Origin: Candidatus Cloacimonadota bacterium
GTDB lineage: Bacteria > Cloacimonadota > Cloacimonadia > Cloacimonadales > TCS61
Direction of reading: 5' to 3'
Assembly: GCA_027858325.1 (NCBI GenBank)
Contig: JAQICU010000362.1
Coordinates: 1 to 11,203 of the forward strand
Length of the DNA stretch: 11,203 bases
Shown here: one piece after another, positions 1 to 7,369 of the stretch
Numbering within the stretch: the first letter of the stretch is position 1
Layout of the letters: each line of letters starts with the position of its first letter
Notes under the pieces: generated by a model
Databases searched by the model: none
Seen by the model: the letters and a program-made list of their open reading frames with translations, nothing else
Told to the model about the DNA's origin: nothing
Made by a program: the position numbers and the translations under genes

Positions 1-3000
1 TGGAATGTAACGGTTATTGATATTGACCAGAATATAATAGTTAACAATATTCAACCCGTTCCTGGAGACGTAACTATCAACGAAGCAGAAACGATAAACT
101 TCTTCATCGATGCTTATGATCCGGACGGCAATCCGTTGGAATATAGCTGGGAACTGGATGGTGTAGAAGTGTCTATTGCAGATTCTTTTGATTTCATTAC
201 TGATTATTCTTCAGCAGGAACTTACACAGTAACTTTGGATGTAACTGATAACTTCGTTAGCGATAATACTTTGAACTATTCATGGAACGTAACAGTTCTT
301 GATGTTGATCAGAATATTGTAGTGAATGAGATTCAGCCATCTACCGGTGGCAGTATTACAATTGATGAGATCGAATCTATTGCCTTCTCAATTGATGCAT
401 ACGATCCTGATGGAAATCAATTGGAATACAGTTGGGAATTGGATGGTGTAGAAGTATCCGCAACAGATTCCTATGATTTTACAACAGACTATAACTCGGC
501 AGGAACCTACAGTGTAACTCTGGACGTCACTGATAATTATTCTGATAATACCCTAAACTATACATGGAATGTAACAGTTATTGATGTTGATCAAAATATC
601 GTGGTTACTAATCTAATACCAGACCCAGGGTCTATTACAATAACCGAACTCGAATCAATAGCCTTCTCAATTGATGCATACGATCCTGATGGAAATCCAC
701 TTTCCTACACCTGGTTCCTTGATACTGAAACCGTTTCTAATCAGGAATATTATCAATATGTATCGAATTATAATTCTGCTGGTGAACATACGATCATGTT
801 AGAAATAACTGATAATTTTAATAGCGACAATACACTTAATTTCTATTGGAATATCACTGTAATAGATATTGATAGACCTATCATAGTTAATTTGCTTACT
901 CCTGATCCGGGATTAATTACAATGAATGAAGGTGAAACTACAGATTTCGTTATAGATGCTTATGACCCGGACGGAAATGCACTTGAATATAATTGGCAAT
1001 TAGACGGAATTTCTGTTTCCACAATTGCAGATTATTCGTTTATCACAGATTTTACTTTTGCGGGTTCTTATACATTAACTTTAGATGTCACCGATAATTT
1101 TGCTGCTGATAACACTCTTAACTTTATCTGGAATATCGATGTGATGGATGTTGATCAAGGGATCGTGATCAATGAAATATTACCAGCTCCTGGAAATCTC
1201 TTTATTCAGGAAGGTGAAACTATTGATTTTTCTATCGATGCTTTTGATCCGGACGGCAATCCGCTGGAATACAATTGGGAATTAGATGGCATTGAAGTAT
1301 CCACAACAGATTCTTACGAATTCGAAACTGATATGAATTCTGCCGGAACTTACTATTTAGAACTATTTGTTACTGATAATTATTCGGAAAACTCTCTCCA
1401 GTTTGATTGGAATATAACAGTTATAGATGCAGGCTCAAACATAATTGTAACTAACATTGATCCTGCACCTGGTGATGTGGAGCTTTATGAAACCGAAGAG
1501 ATCAATTTCATCATAGAGGCTTATGCATTCAATGGTGATGTTCTTACCTATAACTGGCAACTGGACGGAACTTCAGTTTCAATTACTAATACTTACCTGT
1601 TCCTAACAGATTTCACATCAGCCGGAAATTATGTTCTTACCCTGGATGTTGAAGATGAGCAATCTGCAGATACGGTTCTAAACTTTGTTTGGGACATTAC
1701 GGTGCTTGAATCAGATCAGCTTATCGTAGTTGTTGATATTCAGCCGACGCCGGGAGATGTTACAATAACCGAAACTGATGAGCTAAACTTCCTTATCGAT
1801 GCTTACGATCCCGATGGAAATGATCTGATCTACTCATGGCAGCTAGACGGTGAAGAAGTTTCCACGATTAATGTTTACGACTTTGTTACTGATATTAATT
1901 CAGCTGGTGAATATCTTGTTACTTTAGATGTGACCGACAGCTTTAGTGAGGATGTTCTCAATTTTGAATGGAATGTAACTGTACTTGAAATTGATCAGGA
2001 TATTGTTATTGTGTCTATACAACCTGAACCAGGTGAAATTACAACCCTTGAAGGAGAAGTTATTGAATTCATTATCGAAGCATATGATCCTGATGGAAAT
2101 GAGTTGGAATACATTTGGCAATTGGATGGTACTACCGTTTCCACCACTGCAAGTTATGATTTCCTTCCGGATTACAATGCTGCTGGTAACTATATTGTTA
2201 CTCTAGATGTTACCGATAATTTCCTGGCTGATAATAGCGTTAACTTTAGTTGGAACGTTACAGTTCAGGATGTTGATCAAGAGATTATTGTAATTGAATT
2301 GATCCCTGAACAGACTACTGTAGCTCTGAATGAAGGAGAATCAGTAGATTTCTCCATAAACGCATATGACCCTGATGGAAACGATCTTACCTATTCATGG
2401 GATCTGGACGGAACTATTGTAAGCACTACAGATGCGTATGAATTTATTGCAGTTACTGGTTCAGCTGGTTCTTACACACTTACCTTAATTGTTGATGATA
2501 ACTATACAGAAAACTCTCTGGAATTCATCTGGGATATTACAGTTCTAAATCCTTCCATAAATATCGTTATCAATGAGATCTCCCCCGCACCAGGGAATTT
2601 GACAATTGCTGAAACAGATACAATAAATTTCTTCGTTGATGCTTATACTCAAAATGGCGATGATCTAACCTACAATTGGATTCTTGACGCTGCAACTGTT
2701 TCCATAGAAAATTCTTATGAATTTCTTACTGACTTCAGCTCAGCCGGAGAATATGTTGTTACTTTGGAAATTGAAGATGCTCTAGCTCCCGAAACACTTC
2801 TTGTATTTAGCTGGAACATTACTGTTACAGATGTTGATCAACCGATTGTGATAAATGAACTTGAACCAGAACCCGGACTTGTAACAATGCTGGAAATGGA
2901 AATCTTAACACTTTCTATAGATGCTTATGATCCCGATGGAAATGATCTTGAATATCTTTGGGAATTAAATGGTGAAGAAGTTTCCATAACAACATTCTAT

Positions 3001-3957
3001 AATTTCTCACCTGATTACAACGCTGCAGGAGAATATATTATTACTCTATTTGTTACTGACAACTTCTCAGATAATTCTCTTGAGTTCTTGTGGAATGTGA
3101 CAGTTGAAGATATTAATCCTAATATCATTATTGAATCAATTGAACCACCTCCGGGAGAATTTACAATTACATTAGGAGATAGTGTAACCTTCATCATTAT
3201 TGCCCATAACCCCTACGGCGAGATATTCTACAGTTGGATACTGGATGGAGATGAAGTCTCAACGGTTAATGATTTCTTTTTTGATACAGATGATTATCCA
3301 ATCGGAGATTATTATTTGCAACTTATTGTATCAACAGAAGCAATTACAAGAGAAACAATGCAATTTGGCTGGGGTATTAATGTAATAAGTGATAATCTGC
3401 CGCCAATTGCAGACGCAGGTGTAGATCAATACGTAGATTCTGGAGATATTGTCCAATTAGATGGTTCCGACTCTTATGATCCGGAAGGTGAAGACCTCAC
3501 TTATCACTGGATAGTACCGGAAGAAATAGTTCTATCAGATTCTACAATTTCAGATCCCACTTTCATCGCACCTGAAGTAACAGGTGAAGTTGAATACCAT
3601 ATACTGCTTATTGTTTATGATGGTGAGTTAAATTCCGAACCTGACGAAGTAATTATTACAGTTAATGGTAATACAATTATTGATGATCCTGTTATTATAC
3701 CCGAGTTTACAGAATTGTATAGTAACTATCCGAATCCATTTAACCCAACCACTACCATAAAATTTAATGTGCAGGATAATGAAACTGCTACTCTTATTAT
3801 TTTCAATTTGAAAGGACAGATAGTTGAGAATTCGAACTTTACATCGGGTACTCATAACTTTGAGTGGGATGCCCAAAAAGTTAGTTCCGGTGTTTACTTC
3901 TATCAACTTAAGAGTAATTCATATTCAAGCACAAAAAAGATGATTCTCCTAAAATAG
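1..3957 (+). CDS. Giant repeat-containing surface protein with T9SS sorting domain (5' end outside window)
   Basis: The frame is open from base 1, so the gene begins upstream; an internal ATG at 136 lies within a repeat and is not the start. 1318 residues are visible (numbered from base 1). After the last 10 residues of an earlier repeat come twelve Ig/PKD-like repeats (residues 11-1132), each with the plan I-V-x-N-x-I-x-P-x-P-G, then I-D-A-Y-D-P-D-G-N, W-x-L-D-G, S-A-G-x-Y-x-V-T-L and W-N-V-T-V. A standard PKD domain follows (about 1133-1223, P-I-A-D-A-G-V-D-Q start), then a T9SS type A sorting domain (1241-1318, YPNPFNPTTTI start, KKMILLK end). The protein is most likely exported across the outer membrane and anchored or released there as a long stalk or adhesin. 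DPDG loops in such folds often bind calcium, which is inferred here. No binding or catalytic domain is visible; one could lie upstream of the window. Confidence 0.93.
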   Translation, partial: WNVTVIDIDQNIIVNNIQPVPGDVTINEAETINFFIDAYDPDGNPLEYSWELDGVEVSIADSFDFITDYSSAGTYTVTLDVTDNFVSDNTLNYSWNVTVLDVDQNIVVNEIQPSTGGSITIDEIESIAFSIDAYDPDGNQLEYSWELDGVEVSATDSYDFTTDYNSAGTYSVTLDVTDNYSDNTLNYTWNVTVIDVDQNIVVTNLIPDPGSITITELESIAFSIDAYDPDGNPLSYTWFLDTETVSNQEYYQYVSNYNSAGEHTIMLEITDNFNSDNTLNFYWNITVIDIDRPIIVNLLTPDPGLITMNEGETTDFVIDAYDPDGNALEYNWQLDGISVSTIADYSFITDFTFAGSYTLTLDVTDNFAADNTLNFIWNIDVMDVDQGIVINEILPAPGNLFIQEGETIDFSIDAFDPDGNPLEYNWELDGIEVSTTDSYEFETDMNSAGTYYLELFVTDNYSENSLQFDWNITVIDAGSNIIVTNIDPAPGDVELYETEEINFIIEAYAFNGDVLTYNWQLDGTSVSITNTYLFLTDFTSAGNYVLTLDVEDEQSADTVLNFVWDITVLESDQLIVVVDIQPTPGDVTITETDELNFLIDAYDPDGNDLIYSWQLDGEEVSTINVYDFVTDINSAGEYLVTLDVTDSFSEDVLNFEWNVTVLEIDQDIVIVSIQPEPGEITTLEGEVIEFIIEAYDPDGNELEYIWQLDGTTVSTTASYDFLPDYNAAGNYIVTLDVTDNFLADNSVNFSWNVTVQDVDQEIIVIELIPEQTTVALNEGESVDFSINAYDPDGNDLTYSWDLDGTIVSTTDAYEFIAVTGSAGSYTLTLIVDDNYTENSLEFIWDITVLNPSINIVINEISPAPGNLTIAETDTINFFVDAYTQNGDDLTYNWILDAATVSIENSYEFLTDFSSAGEYVVTLEIEDALAPETLLVFSWNITVTDVDQPIVINELEPEPGLVTMLEMEILTLSIDAYDPDGNDLEYLWELNGEEVSITTFYNFSPDYNAAGEYIITLFVTDNFSDNSLEFLWNVTVEDINPNIIIESIEPPPGEFTITLGDSVTFIIIAHNPYGEIFYSWILDGDEVSTVNDFFFDTDDYPIGDYYLQLIVSTEAITRETMQFGWGINVISDNLPPIADAGVDQYVDSGDIVQLDGSDSYDPEGEDLTYHWIVPEEIVLSDSTISDPTFIAPEVTGEVEYHILLIVYDGELNSEPDEVIITVNGNTIIDDPVIIPEFTELYSNYPNPFNPTTTIKFNVQDNETATLIIFNLKGQIVENSNFTSGTHNFEWDAQKVSSGVYFYQLKSNSYSSTKKMILLK
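31..3396 (+). repeat. Twelve tandem coding repeats of 276-282 bp (Ig/PKD-like)
   Basis: Repeat starts are at 31, 313, 595, 877, 1159, 1438, 1720, 1999, 2281, 2560, 2842 and 3121. Unit lengths are 94, 94, 94, 94, 93, 94, 93, 94, 93, 94, 93 and 92 residues, so the spacing is almost fixed. Nine units carry an exact DPDG motif; units 6 and 10 have FNG and QNG at that place and unit 12 has NPYG. Unit 12 is the most diverged, as is common for the last unit of an array. Most units have drifted in DNA sequence, with a few long identical stretches. Confidence 0.95.
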
Positions 3958-3981
3958 CACAATGGGTTCATAGAACACAAC

Positions 3982-4014
3982 AACAGCCCCGAACAATCGG
4001 GGCTGTTTTATTAT
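3982..4014 (+). terminator. Intrinsic terminator of the giant repeat protein gene
   Basis: A perfect 10-bp stem, AACAGCCCCG (3982-3991) with CGGGGCTGTT (3998-4007), closes a 6-base loop and is followed by a T-rich tract, TTATTATT. It lies 24 bases after the stop codon. On the minus strand the bases after the hairpin are less T-rich (TGTTGTGTT), so it may stop the converging C25 transcript only weakly. Confidence 0.88.
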
Positions 4015-4080
4015 TGCGGATTACTTGCATATATTACAGAAACCCTTTCAGGCTTTAAGCAATTCGAAGAAGTAAAAGAT

Positions 4081-5913
4081 TTACTTTAGAAGAACCATCT
4101 TCTTCATTAATGTTTCATCTTTCGTTGATAATTTGTAGAAGTATATTCCTGATGATACATTCTTTTCGTTGTTATCCTTGCCATTCCAAACCGTTTTATA
4201 AGTTCCGGCAAGCTGCTCTACCTCAATCAGAGTTTTTACAAGTTGTCCTTTGGTATTGAAAACTCTAAGCTCGATCATACTATCATTTGGAAGAGAATAA
4301 GTAATTGTTGTAGTCGGATTGAACGGGTTAGGATAGTTTGAAATAGCTAGATTGGAAGGCAATTCCGGCATTTCTGGTGATGATGTTCCATCTGAGATTG
4401 TAATTGGATATAAGTATTGAACAAAATCACTTTCTTCACCATAAACATAACTGATCATTCTGGCTTCTTCACCGGTTTCGATTCCAGATGCAACAGAGAA
4501 TGATGTTACATAATAATCACCAGCAATTGCAAGTTCTTCTTCAAAATAAGGCTCACCAAATTTTGTGTAGTCAACTTCATAATAGTATCCACTTATAGAA
4601 TTTGAATAAAAACATTCATATTCTGATTCAAATGCTTTAAATTCACATTGAGAATAATCGTTTGTAGGAAGTTGCCCAAGAACTGAAATATCATCATTAT
4701 AAAACAATATCTCAGGATTTCCAACTATTGAAATATTCTCATCACGTTGTGGAGGATGCACAAAAAGTAATGGATCACCTAGTATATTATATAACTTGCT
4801 ATTAAAAATCCCTGCTCCACTATTTATTTTAGCATCAAGAAGAGCTGCACCCAAGTATTGATAATCATTTATTATATTTTGGAAAAAAGCAAGGAATAGA
4901 GTGCAACTACTACCACCACTAGCATATGATCGGGGCGTAATAGAAGCAATTGCACCACCATACTCATAAGTAAGAAATTGTTCCGCCATACAATTGAATT
5001 CCAAAGAACTAAAATCACCGACTCTACTTGAAGCTGCAGTAAATAGAGGAAGATGATCTGAATTTTGTAACAATTGAAGTTGAGTAGAAACTCTGAAATA
5101 TTCCTCATCACCCAGCAGGTCTTCATTCCCATGACCAATATAATGCCAGATCAATCTACCTTCATTTACATTATCAATAACGTCTTGCGCAGCTTCCGGT
5201 TTATTTCCATTTGTATTCATTTCATATTCAATACCTAATACACGATTTATCCAAACTGCATCAGATAACGCTTCTGATAAATCTTGAGATCTAGCTGTAT
5301 GATTTAAACCACTTGTGTAGGTTAAACCTTCCAAAAGCTCGCCTTTATGTTCATCATCTGCAACAATGAGCATTTTATTTCGCCACCAATCAAGTGTAGG
5401 ATTTGAGGTATATTGAATATTTCTATTTATGATAAGCTCTAATTGTTCAATATTTTGAGCAGGAAACCTACCGATAGGTATATCAGGATAGTTATCTGTA
5501 TCCAGCATGACAAACTCATCATCAGACAATCCAATTACAACTATACGGTTTTTATCACTGGGAGTATTCCATTCTTCAGTACCACTTCCCATCAATAGTA
5601 CAGAACTATCCGGCCAAATCGAAGGTTCATCGAAAAACTCAATAAGATAATCTCGAATTGCTTCAGGATCTTCTACTCCTCCGCTCATTTGATCAAATAT
5701 ATCCTGTTGATCTACAATGGTTCGTTCAATTTGAAATTCGCTCCAATAAAAATCTGCTAATAAATTTGCCTGAGTTAAGAACTCTTCCGGTGCGATAATA
5801 ATGTGCTGTCCATCACGAGCTCTTTCAATGTGTTTTTGTTGTTTCATATCTACAGCTTTCAATCCTATAAATATGAAGATCATCATTCCGATTATTGTAA
5901 TACGCTTTGCCAT
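4081..5913 (-). CDS. Gingipain-family (peptidase C25) protein with catalytic Cys replaced by Ser; T9SS cargo
   Basis: The 610-residue product has a signal peptide (about 1-21), a C25 caspase-like domain (about 36-388), an Ig-like region (about 390-505) and a T9SS sorting domain (525-610). C25 hallmarks are visible: the S-G-G-x-x-D-P-E-A-I-R stretch near 77-87, the P-D-I-P-I-G-R-F strand (143-150), the catalytic-type His in Y-I-G-H-G-N (His261), and F-N-C-M-A-E-Q-F plus G-G-A-I-A after the second active-site loop. In that loop the expected Cys is Ser296 (T-A-A-S-S-R-V-G-D-F), so proteolysis is doubtful. There is no long propeptide between the signal and the domain. I chose the ATG at 5913, not the in-frame GTG at 5922, because the GTG lies inside the ribosome binding site. 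It is third in a same-strand series of exported proteins and converges with the giant repeat gene. Confidence 0.9.
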   Translation of the reverse strand: MAKRITIIGMMIFIFIGLKAVDMKQQKHIERARDGQHIIIAPEEFLTQANLLADFYWSEFQIERTIVDQQDIFDQMSGGVEDPEAIRDYLIEFFDEPSIWPDSSVLLMGSGTEEWNTPSDKNRIVVIGLSDDEFVMLDTDNYPDIPIGRFPAQNIEQLELIINRNIQYTSNPTLDWWRNKMLIVADDEHKGELLEGLTYTSGLNHTARSQDLSEALSDAVWINRVLGIEYEMNTNGNKPEAAQDVIDNVNEGRLIWHYIGHGNEDLLGDEEYFRVSTQLQLLQNSDHLPLFTAASSRVGDFSSLEFNCMAEQFLTYEYGGAIASITPRSYASGGSSCTLFLAFFQNIINDYQYLGAALLDAKINSGAGIFNSKLYNILGDPLLFVHPPQRDENISIVGNPEILFYNDDISVLGQLPTNDYSQCEFKAFESEYECFYSNSISGYYYEVDYTKFGEPYFEEELAIAGDYYVTSFSVASGIETGEEARMISYVYGEESDFVQYLYPITISDGTSSPEMPELPSNLAISNYPNPFNPTTTITYSLPNDSMIELRVFNTKGQLVKTLIEVEQLAGTYKTVWNGKDNNEKNVSSGIYFYKLSTKDETLMKKMVLLK

Positions 5914-5918
5914 AAAAA

Positions 5919-5926
5919 CCACCTTT
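5919..5926 (-). promoter_or_regulatory. Ribosome binding site that fixes the C25 gene start
   Basis: AAAGGTGG lies 5 bases before the ATG at 5913. The alternative GTG start at 5920-5922 is part of this site and so cannot be served by it; no other purine-rich site precedes that GTG. Confidence 0.75.
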
Positions 5927-5941
5927 GTTAATTTTTTTTTG

Positions 5942-5975
5942 CAAAGATAATGATGCTATCAATATGTTATAGCAA
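5942..5975 (-). promoter_or_regulatory. Possible Bacteroidota-type promoter before the C25 gene
   Basis: TATCTTTG (5942-5949, minus strand) matches the TAnnTTTG -7 element known from Bacteroidota, 28 bases before the ATG. A TTG at 5973-5975 could be the -33 element, with 23 bases between, slightly long. Between them sits a dyad, TGCTAT (5954-5959) and ATAGCA (5969-5974), that could be an operator. The match to a short consensus in AT-rich DNA may be chance, and this lineage's sigma factor preference is not known from the window. Confidence 0.3.
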
Positions 5976-6032
5976 CCCCCGTAAAAGATACTTGTAAAAA
6001 TGAAAATTTGTTTTAGTTTCTAAATTCAAGAG

Positions 6033-7325
6033 TTATTTCATTAAAAGCATTTTTTTATGCAAGGATTTTTTTTCATTAGAGAATTTATAGAAATATATTC
6101 CTGAGCTTACTTGTTTATTATTAGAATCTCTTCCATCCCAAACTACTGAATGCTGACCTGCTGACAGCTGATCGCTGATAAGAGTTTTTATCTTCTGTCC
6201 TTTGATATTATAAACTGAGAGTGTCACAAACGAGGACGTTTGTGTTACAGAGAAAGAAATTGTTGTGGTTGGGTTGAATGGGTTGGGATAGTTATTTAGA
6301 TCAATAAAAGAATCAGTTTCAAGCTGTTGATCATCTATTGATGTTAGATTTGTACCCAAAAAAACACCAACGTCTGTTCCAACCATAAAGTTCGGAGTAT
6401 TAATCGGAGCTAATTCAAAACAATATGCTCCATCAATTCCAAGTTCTTCACCAATTTCTTGAACTTGTCCGTTTTCTTCCGGTTCAACCAAATATAATCC
6501 AACTCCATCTTTACAACCAACAACTAAATAATCCTCATACTCATAAATTCTATTGGGATAATAAAGCATATTTATGGAAGTAAGACCTGTAATCTCCCCG
6601 TTTTCATATTCTACTCTATAGATCATATTAACATATCCTCCATCACCACAGGCAAGATATACTTCTTCATTATTAGGATAGTTTCGAACATAGATGTCAT
6701 TAATAATAAGACCAACACTAAATGAATTGAAACTTCCATCATTTTCAATATAGATATCATTGTCAGCAGCAACAAAGATAATTCCATCACCATTTTCTTC
6801 AATATCGGTTACATCTTTATTATTAAAGAAATCTATCACTGTCCATTCTTCACCATTTGCAGAATGGAGAAGTCCACCATCCATATTATAGCCATAACCA
6901 TAATAAAAACCAGAAGATAGCTTTTTCACAAAATGGGGGAAAAAATACAAATCTATCAATTCAAATTCTTGTGTTGCAACATCAAATTCATATAAGCCGT
7001 CACTATAACTTCCGCAACCAAATGCACAAAATATTCGATTATTCTCATCATCAGGAACAATTGATACAGCACCAAGATTAGTCGCAATCGAATAAATATT
7101 TAAGGAATCTTGCTCTGTAAAATAGGCTAAACCTCCTCCATTTCCCGGTAAAGCAAATAATAAGCCAATTGATGAGCTCTTCATATCAGCCACAGGTCTA
7201 TCGATCTCCTGAAACAACTGCTCCCAATCTCTGATCTGGGAAAAGAGTACTGAATGGAATAAACATAAAATTAGGATAATAAAACAGATTATTCTTTTTT
7301 TTGATAAATAATTATTTAACAGCAT
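6033..7325 (-). CDS. Exported beta-propeller-like protein with T9SS sorting domain
   Basis: The 430-residue product begins with a signal peptide (1-29, hydrophobic core about 12-28, likely cleavage before Gln30). The body (30-335) is a series of short beta-strand phrases such as L-V-V-G-C-K-D-G-V-G-L-Y and M-V-G-T-D-V-G-V-F, plus one degenerate Asp-box (S-A-N-G-E-E-W, 155-161). This resembles WD40/BNR-type propellers that bind proteins or glycans, but no catalytic residues are recognisable, so no activity is assigned. Residues 343-430 are the T9SS sorting domain (YPNPFNPTTTI start, HKKMLLMK end). The ATG is preceded by AAAAAGGAGG at 5-base spacing, so the start is firm. It lies 44 bases after the Asp-box gene, with no terminator between, and is probably cotranscribed with it. 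Its sorting domain is close in DNA to that of the upstream gene. Confidence 0.88.
   Translation of the reverse strand: MLLNNYLSKKRIICFIILILCLFHSVLFSQIRDWEQLFQEIDRPVADMKSSSIGLLFALPGNGGGLAYFTEQDSLNIYSIATNLGAVSIVPDDENNRIFCAFGCGSYSDGLYEFDVATQEFELIDLYFFPHFVKKLSSGFYYGYGYNMDGGLLHSANGEEWTVIDFFNNKDVTDIEENGDGIIFVAADNDIYIENDGSFNSFSVGLIINDIYVRNYPNNEEVYLACGDGGYVNMIYRVEYENGEITGLTSINMLYYPNRIYEYEDYLVVGCKDGVGLYLVEPEENGQVQEIGEELGIDGAYCFELAPINTPNFMVGTDVGVFLGTNLTSIDDQQLETDSFIDLNNYPNPFNPTTTISFSVTQTSSFVTLSVYNIKGQKIKTLISDQLSAGQHSVVWDGRDSNNKQVSSGIYFYKFSNEKKSLHKKMLLMK
6097..6294 (-). repeat. Sorting-domain cassette, copy 1
   Basis: These 198 bases align without gaps to 7434-7631 with 20 mismatches counted by eye, about 90% identity. 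They encode the middle of the T9SS sorting domain. The similarity fades quickly on the 5' side of the cassette, where the two protein bodies are unrelated. Confidence 0.9.
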
Positions 7326-7369
7326 AATAACCTCCTTTTTAAATATTATCAGACAGCTCAGAGCTATCC

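Noticed and set aside
31..3396. CRISPR array or satellite DNA as an explanation of the regular repeats
   Set aside because: Units are about 280 bases, diverged in DNA but conserved as protein, and in one open frame; they are coding domain repeats.
3628..3906. Minus-strand frame of 92 codons opposite the end of the giant gene
   Set aside because: It overlaps strongly coding sequence (PKD and sorting domain) on the other strand, has no ribosome binding site, and its protein looks like nothing real.
5914..5922. GTG at 5922 as the start of the C25 gene
   Set aside because: The GTG is part of the AAAGGTGG ribosome binding site of the ATG at 5913.
7354..7364. Palindrome AGCTCAGAGCT between the Asp-box and propeller genes
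   Set aside because: The arms are 5 bases with a one-base centre, too tight for a hairpin, and no T run follows; not called as a terminator.
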